From the NCBI GenBank assembly GCA_025060295.1, contig JANXCH010000023.1, positions 86,568-150,567 of the forward strand: DNA of 64,000 nucleotides, in the 5' to 3' direction. The stretch is from Dehalococcoidia bacterium (GTDB lineage: Bacteria; Chloroflexota; Dehalococcoidia; Lucifugimonadales; HRBIN23). Position numbers and translations under genes: made by a program. The notes under the pieces are model-generated. The model saw only the letters and a list, made by a program, of their open reading frames with translations. It did no database searches and had not been told where the DNA came from. Positions 1 to 7,810 of this stretch are shown here, one piece after another (position 1 is the stretch's first letter; every line of letters begins with the position of its first letter).

Positions 1-27
1 CCGACGGTAAATCTCCTGCCAGGACAT
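1..27 (-). CDS. possible 5' end of a leftward gene (9 codons, cut by window edge)
   Basis: An ATG at 27 on the minus strand opens a frame (Met-Ser-Trp-Gln-Glu-Ile-Tyr-Arg-Arg) that runs off the left edge. It follows a G-rich ribosome-binding-like stretch and lies about 170 nt downstream of a strong leftward promoter at 207-235, so a gene is expected here. Nine residues are too few to name a family. Confidence 0.35.
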
Positions 28-200
28 GCCACCTGCCTGGGGCGGGTGGAGGGCACACAAAAGCCCTGGGTGACCTTTCGGTATACCCTGGTAGCCTACG
101 CTGCCCTATGCGCCGTTCGGGTTCCAGCCGGAGCCTTTCCCCTACTGAGCGTTCGGTATGCTTTGGTCCGCCAGGTTTACCCTACTCAACCACCCAGGAC
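28..200 (-). promoter_or_regulatory. structured 5' leader of the leftward gene, class unknown
   Basis: About 170 nt lie between the predicted transcription start near 200 and the first ATG at 27, too long for an ordinary untranslated region. Read on the minus strand it holds a hairpin closed by a GAAA tetraloop (+ strand about 61-92, arms CCAGGGT / ACCCAGG) and several further GC-rich complementary segments. I could not match it to a riboswitch consensus I know (TPP, cobalamin, SAM, ydaO, glycine, Moco). It could be an unassigned cis-regulatory RNA or a small RNA. Confidence 0.35.
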
Positions 201-206
201 ACCTCT

Positions 207-235
207 ACTATAGGGGATGGGGAGGGATTTGTCAA
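207..235 (-). promoter_or_regulatory. sigma70-type promoter reading leftward off the window
   Basis: On the minus strand TTGACA (230-235) and TATAGT (207-212) are separated by exactly 17 nt. This is a near-consensus vegetative promoter. It lies downstream of the PAP2 gene stop and points to the left edge, with a start near 200. Confidence 0.7.
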
Positions 236-274
236 GGGATTTTGTGCGGCTTTTTTCGTCAAATTCCTCCCTGT

Positions 275-868
275 TTATGCCAGATGCAGAAAGCGCGCCG
301 CGCGCAGCACCAGGGAGGGGAGGGGTTCCGCTTTGTGCAAAGCCCAGGCCACTAGGCCCGTTACCCCGACGGCCACGACCGCCCCTCCGATCACATCCAG
401 GGGGTAGTGCACCCCGGCATACACCCGTGCCAAGCCCCACAGGGAGGCCAACACCAGGGCCAGCCCCCCCAGCGGACGATTGGTCCACAAAATGCCCAGG
501 GCCAGGCCAAATCCCACTGCCGCCGCATTGGACGGGAAGGAGGAGTCGGTGGGTGGGTAAAACAGCAAACGCACCTCGTGCACATGGAAGGGGCGCAAGC
601 GATAGAAATACTGGTTGAGGATGAGCACCACCAGGCTACTGCCGCAGGCCCCCAAAAGGCTTCGGAACACTGCTTTCTGATGGCGCTCGCGGCTGGCCAC
701 ATCGCGCGGGGCGAACCACATCCCCAGCAGAAGCAGGGCCAGGGAGACCGGCACCAGGTAATCGCTGGCTAGGTACTGAGCCAGGCGGTCCACCCAGGGC
801 CAGCGCCCTACCCACCCGTTGAGCCAGAGGACCAGTTGCGCATCCAGGGCCAGGAGCCTTTCCACCAT
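275..868 (-). CDS. PAP2-family membrane protein with a degenerate active site
   Basis: A 197-residue integral membrane protein with the topology of PAP2 / undecaprenyl-diphosphatase (BcrC-like) enzymes, which dephosphorylate lipid phosphates. The three motif regions are recognisable: YRLRP (residues 89-93), FPSN (111-114) and ARVYAGVHYPLD (147-158, with nucleophile-type His154 and Asp158). Two usual residues are missing. The motif-1 Lys is replaced by Asn, and the motif-2 His (normally PSxH) is Ala115. Catalysis may therefore be weak or lost. The start chosen is ATG at 868 with an upstream GGAGGT; a GTG at 886 is possible. It overlaps the preceding gene by about 60 nt and is the last gene of the ilvE-plsY operon. 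Confidence 0.75.
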   Translation of the reverse strand: MVERLLALDAQLVLWLNGWVGRWPWVDRLAQYLASDYLVPVSLALLLLGMWFAPRDVASRERHQKAVFRSLLGACGSSLVVLILNQYFYRLRPFHVHEVRLLFYPPTDSSFPSNAAAVGFGLALGILWTNRPLGGLALVLASLWGLARVYAGVHYPLDVIGGAVVAVGVTGLVAWALHKAEPLPSLVLRAARFLHLA

Positions 869-1260
869 GTGCCCAGAGACCTCCACAAGGCTTGCAGATA
901 GGTGGCCTCCCGCAGGGCATCCAATCCCTCGGAGAGGGTGTTGCGGGGATGCAGGAAGCGGGCGTTGACAAGCGAACCGAAGAGGAGGGTGAAAGCCACG
1001 GCGCTGGCGGCGGCTAAAGTGAACAGCAAGGCCTGGGCGTTCCCGTCTAGCCCCCCGTGGGTATCAGGGATGTGACGGGGGCCGGGGGCAAAGAACCAGG
1101 CAAAGCCCAGGGCCACCAACCCCACACCCACCAGCGCCGACGACCACCGGCTCCGCAAGAACAGAATGCCCCACAGTCCCGCATAGGCTGCCGCCACTTG
1201 CACCACCCCCAGGCTGGACAGGAACACGAAGATGAAGTAATCTCCAGCGAGAGCGGGCAT
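808..1260 (-). CDS. small integral membrane protein, unknown function
   Basis: 150 residues with about four hydrophobic segments (residues 6-28, 33-58, 75-98 and a weaker one after 115) and a tryptophan-rich C-terminus. I do not recognise the family. ATG 1260 is preferred over GTG 1269 because AGAGG lies 8 nt upstream. It is 18 nt downstream of plsY and its 3' end overlaps the PAP2 gene, so the two are probably translated together. Membrane-lipid neighbours hint at an envelope role, but nothing in the protein shows a reaction. Confidence 0.7.
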   Translation of the reverse strand: MPALAGDYFIFVFLSSLGVVQVAAAYAGLWGILFLRSRWSSALVGVGLVALGFAWFFAPGPRHIPDTHGGLDGNAQALLFTLAAASAVAFTLLFGSLVNARFLHPRNTLSEGLDALREATYLQALWRSLGTWWKGSWPWMRNWSSGSTGG

Positions 1261-1278
1261 TGGGTTCACCTCTACGCC

Positions 1279-1878
1279 TTACTGCACGATCTCTATCCCC
1301 TTCCCCTGAGCTGGCAGCGGGTGGTGGGTGCGCACGGCGTGGGTAACCCCCACCAGGATGGGTATGCCGATGCTGAACACGACCGTTCCGACCGATGCCC
1401 CCGACCACCAGGCCAGCAGGGGCAGGGGGATGTAGACGAAAGCGAAGGAGACGGAGAGGCTACGGGTCAGGAAGAAGGGGATCAGGGCCAGGGCCACTAG
1501 GGGGAAGGTGGCTCGCGGGAGCACCGCCAGCAGGACCCCTAGGGCGGTGGCTGCACCCCGCCCCCCTTGCAGGCGCAGGAAGGCGGACCAGTTATGGCCG
1601 ACCACGGCCACCCCCCCCGCCAGCATCTGCCCGATGGCGCTCCCCGTCAGAGCGTGGGCGAGCACAACGGCGGCTGCCCCTTTGCCCACATCCACCAGGG
1701 CCACCACCGCCCCGGGCAGGGGGCCCACCTCCCGCCACACATTGGCCGCCCCCGGGTTCCCGTCGCCTACCCGACGGATGTCTACCCCTTTGGCCAGACG
1801 CCCCGCCAGGTATGCAGTGGGGATGGAGCCTAACAAATAGGCTATACCCAGGGCTTCAAGCCACAGCCAAACGGACAT
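1279..1878 (-). CDS. plsY: glycerol-3-phosphate acyltransferase PlsY
   Basis: 199-residue membrane acyltransferase that transfers acyl groups from acyl-phosphate to glycerol-3-phosphate, the first step of phospholipid synthesis. Visible hallmarks are the N-terminal LLGSIPTAYLAGR motif, GNPGAANVWR followed by a hydrophobic helix, and the later glycine-rich GHNWSAFLRLQGGRGAATALG segment, equivalent to the three cytoplasmic PlsY motifs. ATG 1878 gives the family's usual length; the frame is open further upstream into ilvE but without a typical N-terminus. It begins 8 nt after the ilvE stop, so it is co-transcribed. Confidence 0.93.
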   Translation of the reverse strand: MSVWLWLEALGIAYLLGSIPTAYLAGRLAKGVDIRRVGDGNPGAANVWREVGPLPGAVVALVDVGKGAAAVVLAHALTGSAIGQMLAGGVAVVGHNWSAFLRLQGGRGAATALGVLLAVLPRATFPLVALALIPFFLTRSLSVSFAFVYIPLPLLAWWSGASVGTVVFSIGIPILVGVTHAVRTHHPLPAQGKGIEIVQ

Positions 1879-1886
1879 CTTGCCCT

Positions 1887-2831
1887 CTAGCGCTTGGCCG
1901 TCTGCCCGGCGGGAACCGCGGGCACACACCAGTGCATATACTTGGGCACCCGCCCCCGAATAACCTTGAAGTAAAGATCCTGCAGAGAGCGGGTGATAGG
2001 GCCGGGGGCTTGGGCACCGATGGGGCGGTGGTCAATTTCCCCGACGGGGGTCAGGTGGGCTGCCGTTCCCGTCAGGAACACCTCGTCGGCCAAATAGAGT
2101 TCCGCCCGTCCGATGGGGCGCTCCACCACCTCCACGCCCAGTTCCTCCCGCGCCAGCTCAATCACGGTGTCGCGGGTGATGCCCCCCAAGATGTTGTTAT
2201 ACAGGGGGGGAGTGATCAGGCGACCGTTCTTCACCAGGAATATGTTCTCCCCCGACCCTTCGGCCACGTGCCCATCCTGGTTGAGCATAATCGCCTCATC
2301 GTAGCCACCCAATACAGCGTCCGTCTTAGCGAGAATGGAGTTGACATATAGCCCGGAGATCTTTACGCGGGGGGGGATCATGGTCTCGTCGATGCGTCGC
2401 CAAGAGGCGGTGATACAGCGCAGCACTCCCGCCTCTAGGTATTTGCCGAAGGGCACAGCCATCAGTGCGAAGTCGTCTTCCAGCTCGTGGAGTTTCAGGT
2501 TGGCCACCTTTTGGGCCGACTTGAAGGCCAAGGGCCGAATATACAAGTCCTCCCGCAGCCCCATGCGCTCCACCAGTTCCACCGTGAGGCGCACCAGGTC
2601 GTCGGCACTCCAGGGCAGGTGCATGCGCAGCACCTTGCACCCCTCCAGGAGGCGCAGGTAGTGCTCGCGGGGGCGGAAGATGTATACAACGCCGGCGTCG
2701 GGATTCCAGTTCCCCCGAATGCCTTCAAAGACGGCGGTGCCGTAATGCAGGGCGTGGGTCATAATGCCCACCTTGGCCTCGTGCACGGGGATGAACTTCC
2801 CCTGGAAGTAGCACAGCGGCACCGGCTCCAT
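1887..2831 (-). CDS. ilvE: branched-chain amino-acid aminotransferase
   Basis: 314-residue class IV PLP-dependent aminotransferase catalysing the last step of Leu/Ile/Val synthesis (or the first of breakdown). Typical features are the N-terminal THALHYGTAVFEGIRG, the PLP lysine context PRVKISGLYVNS, the EGSGENIF motif and LGGITRDTVIELA. The start is an ATG at 2831 with AGGAGG 9 nt upstream. It is the first gene of a leftward operon with plsY, and a TTGCCC-18-TATAAT promoter lies just upstream at 2867-2896. The roughly 20-residue C-terminal tail rich in Pro/Ala is unremarkable. Confidence 0.95.
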   Translation of the reverse strand: MEPVPLCYFQGKFIPVHEAKVGIMTHALHYGTAVFEGIRGNWNPDAGVVYIFRPREHYLRLLEGCKVLRMHLPWSADDLVRLTVELVERMGLREDLYIRPLAFKSAQKVANLKLHELEDDFALMAVPFGKYLEAGVLRCITASWRRIDETMIPPRVKISGLYVNSILAKTDAVLGGYDEAIMLNQDGHVAEGSGENIFLVKNGRLITPPLYNNILGGITRDTVIELAREELGVEVVERPIGRAELYLADEVFLTGTAAHLTPVGEIDHRPIGAQAPGPITRSLQDLYFKVIRGRVPKYMHWCVPAVPAGQTAKR

Positions 2832-2866
2832 ACCTCTGCCCTCCTGTGATCTGGGGGTGCTGTGCC

Positions 2867-2896
2867 ATTATAGGCCTCCCCGAGGCTCTAGGGCAA
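2867..2896 (-). promoter_or_regulatory. promoter of the ilvE-plsY operon
   Basis: On the minus strand TTGCCC (2891-2896), an 18 nt spacer and a perfect TATAAT (2867-2872) lie about 35 nt upstream of the ilvE start. The region is divergent with rsfS. Confidence 0.6.
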
Positions 2897-2966
2897 GACC
2901 CGCCCGGGGGTTCAAGGCCCCCTTCCCCTTGTGGCGCCCAGCCTCTACCATGGGGGGCAACGGGGA

Positions 2967-3323
2967 ATGGGAACAGTACTTTCCGCATGGGCAGCGGCCC
3001 AGCGGGCGGCTGAAGTGGCCGCCGAGAAGCAGGCCAGTGATGTGCTGGTGCTGGATTTGCGCCCCTTGCACACCTTCACGGACTTCTTCGTTCTGCTTAC
3101 GGCTACCTCCCCGCCCCATGTGGAGGTTCTGGCCGAGGAGATCGAGAAGGCCCTGGGACAGGGCGGGCGTTCTCTGCTCCATCGGGAAGGGGAGGCCCGG
3201 TCGGGGTGGGTCGTCCTGGACTATGGCGACCTGGTGGTGCACTTGTTCTTGGACGCGCAGCGGGCCTTCTATCGTCTTGAGGAGCGGTGGAGGGGTGCGG
3301 TGCCCCGCCTCATTCTTCGGTAA
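2967..3323 (+). CDS. rsfS: ribosomal silencing factor RsfS
   Basis: 118-residue member of the RsfS/Iojap family, which binds uL14 on the large ribosomal subunit and blocks subunit joining under nutrient limitation. The core [20 protein letters not shown] and the later [15 protein letters not shown] are diagnostic. ATG 2967 has a G-rich ribosome-binding stretch upstream and gives the family's normal length; a GTG 12 codons upstream would add an unrelated leader. Its 3' end overlaps the convergent ndk gene by 14 nt. Confidence 0.93.
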   Translation: MGTVLSAWAAAQRAAEVAAEKQASDVLVLDLRPLHTFTDFFVLLTATSPPHVEVLAEEIEKALGQGGRSLLHREGEARSGWVVLDYGDLVVHLFLDAQRAFYRLEERWRGAVPRLILR

Positions 3324-3774
3324 TCCACGCGTCCATGCTCCGGGGCCAGTCCAGAATCTCGTGAGGATGGAAGAACAGGGCACACTCCCTCTGGGCCGTC
3401 TCCACCGAGTCCGAACCGTGAATTAAGTTGCGTCCCGTGTCCAGGGCCAAGTCGCCCCGAATGGTTCCGGGGGCGGCTTGCTGGGGGTTGGTCTTCCCCA
3501 TCAGGTCGCGCACAACTTGCACGGCCCCCTTCCCCTGCCACACCATGGCCACCACGGGGGCCGAGGTGATAAAGCGCACCAGCCCCGGGAAGAAGGGCTT
3601 GCCCACGTGCTCGGCGTAGTGGCGGCGGGCCATCGCCTCATCCATCTGCACCATTTTGATGCCCACCAGTTTCAATCCCCGCCGTTCCAGGCGAGATATA
3701 ATCTCCCCAACCAGGCCGCGTTGTAGGGCATCGGGCTTCAGAAGCACCAGCGTGCGCTCTAGGGATGGGCTCAC
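3310..3774 (-). CDS. ndk: nucleoside diphosphate kinase
   Basis: 154-residue cytoplasmic kinase that equilibrates NTP and NDP pools. Family signatures are [21 protein letters not shown] at the N-terminus and the catalytic-histidine loop [18 protein letters not shown] with His119 as phospho-acceptor. The start is GTG at 3774, preceded by AGGAGGTG; it overlaps the tsaB stop as GTGA, indicating translational coupling. It is the last gene of the thiL-tsaE-tsaB-ndk unit. Confidence 0.95.
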   Translation of the reverse strand: MSPSLERTLVLLKPDALQRGLVGEIISRLERRGLKLVGIKMVQMDEAMARRHYAEHVGKPFFPGLVRFITSAPVVAMVWQGKGAVQVVRDLMGKTNPQQAAPGTIRGDLALDTGRNLIHGSDSVETAQRECALFFHPHEILDWPRSMDAWITEE

Positions 3775-4460
3775 GGTGCACCTCCTGAAGGGGGTGGGCG
3801 TGTGGGCCCGATACTCGGGGGGCGCAAGTAGTGGGGTTGCAGCGTCGCCAGGTTGTCGGTGGCCCCTTGAGTTAGGCGCCTCTGCCCCAGGCGCGCCAGG
3901 GCTAAGGGGCGTCGAGTAGGCGGGGGGGTGGCCAGGAGGACTGCACGTCCCTGGAGGGCAGGGCGCATCTGCTCCCGATAGACCCACGCCCCCTCGCCAC
4001 ACACCACGCCCCCCACGGGGACCGCTTCCGCCATCTCCTCCACACGGCTTACCCGTTCCCCCTCGGATACCCCGTTGGGGGAGATGACGCCCCACGCCAC
4101 AACACCCCGACCCAGGTCCAGCACAGGGCACAGGGGCACGCCCCAGGAGCCAACGGAGGCGGCCTCTACCTCCAGGGTGCTGATACCCACTATGGGACAC
4201 CCTAGTCCCACTGCCAGGCCTTTACCAAACCCCAGCCCCACCCGCAGGGCGCTGAAACTGCCTGGCCCCAGGGCCACAACAATCCCTGACAGGTCTTTCA
4301 AAGTAACCCCCGCGCGCTCCAGGAGAACCTGGACGGCGGGAGCCAGTTCGGCCGAATGATTCTGGGGGGAGTGCCATACGATTTCCCAGCCCCGGTCCGG
4401 GGGCGCCAGCAAGGCCACTCCCGCCCAGCGGGTAGAGGTGTCTATGGCGAGGATGACCAT
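3771..4460 (-). CDS. tsaB: tRNA threonylcarbamoyladenosine biosynthesis protein TsaB
   Basis: 229 residues of the ASKHA fold (TsaB/YeaZ), the partner of TsaD in making t6A37 of ANN-decoding tRNAs. The N-terminus [16 protein letters not shown] and the [19 protein letters not shown] loop (GPGSFTGLR-type) identify it. ATG 4460 starts exactly at the family's N-terminus. It overlaps tsaE by 19 nt, the common bacterial tsaE-tsaB arrangement. tsaD is not in the window. Confidence 0.92.
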   Translation of the reverse strand: MVILAIDTSTRWAGVALLAPPDRGWEIVWHSPQNHSAELAPAVQVLLERAGVTLKDLSGIVVALGPGSFSALRVGLGFGKGLAVGLGCPIVGISTLEVEAASVGSWGVPLCPVLDLGRGVVAWGVISPNGVSEGERVSRVEEMAEAVPVGGVVCGEGAWVYREQMRPALQGRAVLLATPPPTRRPLALARLGQRRLTQGATDNLATLQPHYLRPPSIGPTRPPPSGGAP

Positions 4461-4942
4461 GTTCGGGCACATGCCAGCAGATCCGGGTAGGCACGGGCGA
4501 GCCAGGCCTCGCCCCGCGTCCCCTCTCCGCTCAGGTGCAGAAGGCGAAGCGTCTCTCCCTCCCAGGTGAAGCGGACCAGCAGGTAGTCCTGGGGGAAAGC
4601 AGGCAAGGCCCGCTCTGCCCATTCTACCACCGTAACCCCGTCCTGGCCCACGAAGTCCTCCAGGCCCAGGTCCACTGCCTCCGGAACGCTCCCGATGCGG
4701 TAGAGGTCAACATGGTAGACGGGGAGGCGTCCTTGGTAGCGGTGCACCAGCACGAAGGTGGGGGAGCGGGCAGGTTCAGGCACCCCTAACCCCTGGCACA
4801 GGCCTTGCACGAGGGTGGTCTTGCCGGAACCGAGTTCCCCCATCAGCAAGAGCAGGTCGCCCGCCAGGGCATGCTTCCCCAGGATGGCACCAACTTCTCG
4901 GGTCGCCTCGGGACAGGGGGACGGTAGGGTTAGGGTTCTCAT
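4442..4942 (-). CDS. tsaE: tRNA threonylcarbamoyladenosine biosynthesis ATPase TsaE
   Basis: 166-residue P-loop ATPase of the t6A machinery that resets the TsaB-TsaD complex. Walker A is GELGSGKTT near residues 35-43, followed by the family motif SPTFVLVHRY and a conserved VVEWAE strand. ATG 4942 overlaps the thiL stop as ATGA and is preferred over an in-frame upstream start seven codons earlier. It is coupled to tsaB downstream. Confidence 0.93.
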   Translation of the reverse strand: MRTLTLPSPCPEATREVGAILGKHALAGDLLLLMGELGSGKTTLVQGLCQGLGVPEPARSPTFVLVHRYQGRLPVYHVDLYRIGSVPEAVDLGLEDFVGQDGVTVVEWAERALPAFPQDYLLVRFTWEGETLRLLHLSGEGTRGEAWLARAYPDLLACARTWSSSP

Positions 4943-5952
4943 GGCCGGCGCAAGTGGTTCCACCCCCCGCTAGCCCATGGTACCTCCTCTCCCGAAGCCC
5001 GCACCACTCGTACCTTGCCGGGGGGGCCTTCCACGATTGTCCCGATGATCCCTGCCCCTGGGGGAAGACGGGGCAAAAGGCGTTCCACCAGGGCAGGGGG
5101 GCCTGTGAAGAGGAGTTCGTAGTCCTCCCCACCGCTGAGGGCCAGGCTCTCCGCCTCCTGGGGGAAGGCCTGACGCAGGGCGGGATGGATGGGAACACGG
5201 GGGAGAAAGATGAGGGCGGACACCCCGCTGGCCGTGCACAGTTTGCCCAAGTCGCCCAGAAGCCCATCGCTGATATCCATGGCGCAGCGGATTCCCTCCT
5301 GAGCCAGCAGGCGTCCCTCCGCCACCCGCGGCTTGGGGAGGTAGTGGGCTTCGTGCAGAGCGGCACGCACCTCCGCCGGGAGGGCGGAGGGCTGCTCCAG
5401 CAGGCGCAAACCCCCGGCCGACCCTCCCAACGGGCCCGTTACGGCTATGGCATCGCCAGGGCGGGCTGCAGAGCGCAGGAGCAGGGGCAGGTCAGTGACG
5501 CCCGTCATGGCCACGGTGAGGAACAGCACAGGCGAGCGCACGATATCTCCCCCAACAATCTGGGCACCGTAGTGGGACGAAGCCGCCAGCATCCCCCGAT
5601 ACAAGTCATCCACCCAGGTCACGGGCACATCCAGGGGCAGGCCCAGGGTGACCAGGGCATACTGGGGGACGGCCCCCATTGCGGCCACATCACTCAGGTT
5701 GACGGCCATCCCCTTCCACCCCACATCCCATGGGGATGCCTGGGCAAAGCGGAAGTGGACACCGTCCACCAGGGTATCCGTGGTGAACACCTGGACGACC
5801 GAGTCTGCACGCCAGGCCGCCGCATCATCGCCAATGCCGACGAGAAGCGGGGAGGATAGATGGTCCGGAAGAGGAAGGGGGTGTGCCTCCCTCTGCACCA
5901 GACGGGCCAGCCGTTCAATCAAAGGGAACTCGCCCAGGTCGCTGACGCGCAT
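4939..5952 (-). CDS. thiL: thiamine-monophosphate kinase
   Basis: 337-residue ThiL, which phosphorylates thiamine monophosphate to the cofactor ThDP. Seen are the N-terminal GEFPLIERL, the metal-binding LVGIGDDAAAW, TTDTLVDGVHF, and the AVNLSDVAAMGA and VGGDIVRS motifs of the PurM/ThiL fold. It is the first gene of a four-gene leftward operon with t6A genes and ndk. About 190 nt of untranslated leader precede it; I found no TPP-box consensus there. A ThDP-dependent enzyme occurs at 32185-33834, but genomic coupling is not implied. Confidence 0.95.
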   Translation of the reverse strand: MRVSDLGEFPLIERLARLVQREAHPLPLPDHLSSPLLVGIGDDAAAWRADSVVQVFTTDTLVDGVHFRFAQASPWDVGWKGMAVNLSDVAAMGAVPQYALVTLGLPLDVPVTWVDDLYRGMLAASSHYGAQIVGGDIVRSPVLFLTVAMTGVTDLPLLLRSAARPGDAIAVTGPLGGSAGGLRLLEQPSALPAEVRAALHEAHYLPKPRVAEGRLLAQEGIRCAMDISDGLLGDLGKLCTASGVSALIFLPRVPIHPALRQAFPQEAESLALSGGEDYELLFTGPPALVERLLPRLPPGAGIIGTIVEGPPGKVRVVRASGEEVPWASGGWNHLRRP

Positions 5953-6227
5953 ACAGTATCTGTCTTCCCCTGCCCTGCTCTAGGGGCGGGGGTTGAGGAC
6001 ACCCCCCTGGCGCAGCGGGGGGCACCACCACGGTGAGCTTTGGGCTTTCGCACGCACTTCTTGTCTCCAGGGGAGGTCGGCCACTGCGCACAGAACGCCC
6101 CTGAGCACAGCGTTGACAAAACGAGGTATGAACCTTCTCTGTCTATTATAGCCCTGACTGTCTTTGGGTGGGCAATCTCCGACGGCGAGGCTGGGCGGGG
6201 CGCTTCCCCCAGTGGCGGCACGGGGCC
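5953..6227. other. non-coding region: leader of thiL and upstream spacer
   Basis: No credible gene. On the minus strand TTGCCC (6070-6075 region shifted to 6170-6175) and a perfect TATAAT (6145-6150), 19 nt apart, could start a roughly 190 nt leader for thiL. That leader contains a strong hairpin (+ strand 6002-6022, six C against six G) and other GC-rich stems but no T-run. No known riboswitch consensus was recognised. Confidence 0.45.
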
Positions 6228-6256
6228 TTGAGCGTAGGGAGGGGGCTTGCTATAAT
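6228..6256 (+). promoter_or_regulatory. promoter of the tautomerase gene
   Basis: TTGAGC (6228-6233), a 17 nt spacer and a perfect TATAAT (6251-6256) lie 38 nt upstream of the tautomerase ATG. This is one of the clearest promoters in the window. Confidence 0.7.
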
Positions 6257-6294
6257 CGCCCAGAAGTGTCGAGTGCCGACGACGAGGAGGGGCT

Positions 6295-6486
6295 ATGCCC
6301 ATCGTGCGTATAGAGATGTGGCCAGGGCGCACCAAGGCCCAGAAGGCGGAACTGGCGCGGGTGATCACCGAGGCCATGGTAACCATCGCCCATACCAAGC
6401 CCGAGGCGGTCATAGTCGTGTTCGAGGAGGTGGCTAAAGAGAACTGGGCACAAGGGGGGCAGTTGGCGTCGGAGTCGTCCCCCTAA
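6295..6486 (+). CDS. 4-oxalocrotonate tautomerase family protein
   Basis: 63-residue single-domain tautomerase. After Met removal Pro1 (MPIVRIEMWPGRT) would be the catalytic base, as in 4-OT/XylH. The C-terminal ENWAQGGQL is the typical active-site edge of these hexamers. The ATG at 6295 follows GAGGAGG. It is a single-gene unit with its own strong promoter, and no meta-cleavage pathway genes are nearby. The natural substrate cannot be inferred. Confidence 0.88.
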   Translation: MPIVRIEMWPGRTKAQKAELARVITEAMVTIAHTKPEAVIVVFEEVAKENWAQGGQLASESSP

Positions 6487-6529
6487 TTCTTGACGCTTTG
6501 AGCCCTAACTCTTCCCCTACGGGTGCAAC

Positions 6530-6558
6530 TTGACAAGTGTGAAGGAGCATGGTACTGT
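6530..6558 (+). promoter_or_regulatory. promoter of the tRNA-Lys/tRNA-Leu unit
   Basis: TTGACA (6530-6535), 17 nt, TACTGT (6553-6558). The tRNA-Lys 5' end is at 6568, the expected distance for a stable-RNA promoter. Confidence 0.6.
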
Positions 6559-6567
6559 AATGGCGAT

Positions 6568-6643
<76 letters not shown>

Positions 6644-6655
6644 CCGCTTGTCCTT

Positions 6656-6741
6656 GGGGATGTGTCGGAACTGGTAGACGAGCATGACTTAGGATCATGT
6701 GCCGTCATGGCGTGGGAGTTCGAGTCTCCCCATCCCCACCA
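6656..6741 (+). tRNA. tRNA-Leu (anticodon TAG)
   Basis: Class II tRNA with a long variable arm. Acceptor GGGGATG pairs with CATCCCC, anticodon stem CATGA/TCATG around the loop CTTAGGA gives anticodon TAG. The 3' CCA is encoded (6739-6741). It starts 12 nt after tRNA-Lys and is probably co-transcribed with it. Confidence 0.97.
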
Positions 6742-6817
6742 GTATGCGGGCGCTGGCCCGGCAACAAGCACCGGAGCAGTTTGTCCCCTGGGAGGACACT
6801 AGAGGCAAGGAGGGCAA

Positions 6818-7810
6818 GTGGGAACCCTTCTGGAAGTTAAGAACCTGCGCACCTACTTTTTCACCCAGGATGGGATCGTCAAGGCCGTGGACGGCGTCTC
6901 CTACGACTTGCAAGAGGGTGAGACGGTAGGCTTGGTGGGGGAGTCGGGCTCAGGCAAGAGCGTCAGCGCCCTTTCCATTCTCCGCTTGGTCGCCTCACCC
7001 CCGGGGCGTATCGTGGGTGGGGAGGTGTGGTTTGAAGGGCAGGACCTGCTCAAACTGGACGAGGAGGAGATGCGCCATATCCGGGGTAACCGCATCGCCA
7101 TGGTGTTCCAGGAGCCTATGACCTCCCTGAACCCCGTCCTGACCATCGGTCGCCAGATCACGGAGGCCCTGGAACTGCACAAGAAGATGGACAAGAAGGC
7201 CGCCCGGGCGCGGGCCATTGAACTGCTGAAAATGGTGGGCATTCCCGACGCTGAGCGCCGTATCGATGATTACCCCCACCAGTTCAGCGGGGGGATGCGC
7301 CAGCGGGTGATGATCGCCATGGCCCTCTCCTGCGACCCCAAACTCCTGATTGCCGATGAGCCCACGACCGCTCTGGATGTTACCATTCAGGCCCAAATCC
7401 TGGAACTGATTAAGCGCCTCTGTCGGCAGTTTGGGACAGCAGTCATCCTGATCACCCACAACTTGGGGGTGGTGGCCAGGTACGCAGACCGAGTGAATAT
7501 TATGTATGCGGGGCGGATTGTGGAGCGGGGCACGGCGCGGGACATCTACAAGAACCCCAAGCATCCCTATACCGTGGGGTTGTTGAAATCGGTTCCCCGC
7601 TTGGACGAGCCCCGCAAAGAGCGGCTCAACCCCATTGAAGGGATGCCACCCGACTTGATCAACCTCCCTCCTGGGTGCCCCTTCCAGCCGCGGTGCCCCT
7701 ACGCCATTGATCGTTGCACCAAGGAATACCCGCCTTATGTAACTGTGGGGGATGGACACATTTCGGCCTGCTGGGTGGCCGACAAAGTTTCCCTTGGGGG
7801 GCGTGCATGA
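6818..7810 (+). CDS. ABC transporter ATPase, oligopeptide/dipeptide type (DppD/OppD)
   Basis: 330-residue ATPase of a peptide/nickel-family importer. Walker [10 protein letters not shown]-loop [11 protein letters not shown], signature [15 protein letters not shown], Walker [15 protein letters not shown], switch His in ILITHNLG. The C-terminal oligo_HPY extension ([15 protein letters not shown], Cys-rich) is characteristic of DppD/OppD and may hold an Fe-S cluster. GTG 6818 follows AAGGAGGGC. It overlaps the next ATPase as ATGA. Its permeases and binding protein are most likely those at 11258-14950 on the other strand. Confidence 0.92.
   Translation: MGTLLEVKNLRTYFFTQDGIVKAVDGVSYDLQEGETVGLVGESGSGKSVSALSILRLVASPPGRIVGGEVWFEGQDLLKLDEEEMRHIRGNRIAMVFQEPMTSLNPVLTIGRQITEALELHKKMDKKAARARAIELLKMVGIPDAERRIDDYPHQFSGGMRQRVMIAMALSCDPKLLIADEPTTALDVTIQAQILELIKRLCRQFGTAVILITHNLGVVARYADRVNIMYAGRIVERGTARDIYKNPKHPYTVGLLKSVPRLDEPRKERLNPIEGMPPDLINLPPGCPFQPRCPYAIDRCTKEYPPYVTVGDGHISACWVADKVSLGGRA

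Noticed and set aside
28..200. RNase P, tmRNA or 6S RNA at the left edge
   Set aside because: The characteristic conserved cores of these RNAs were looked for and not found.
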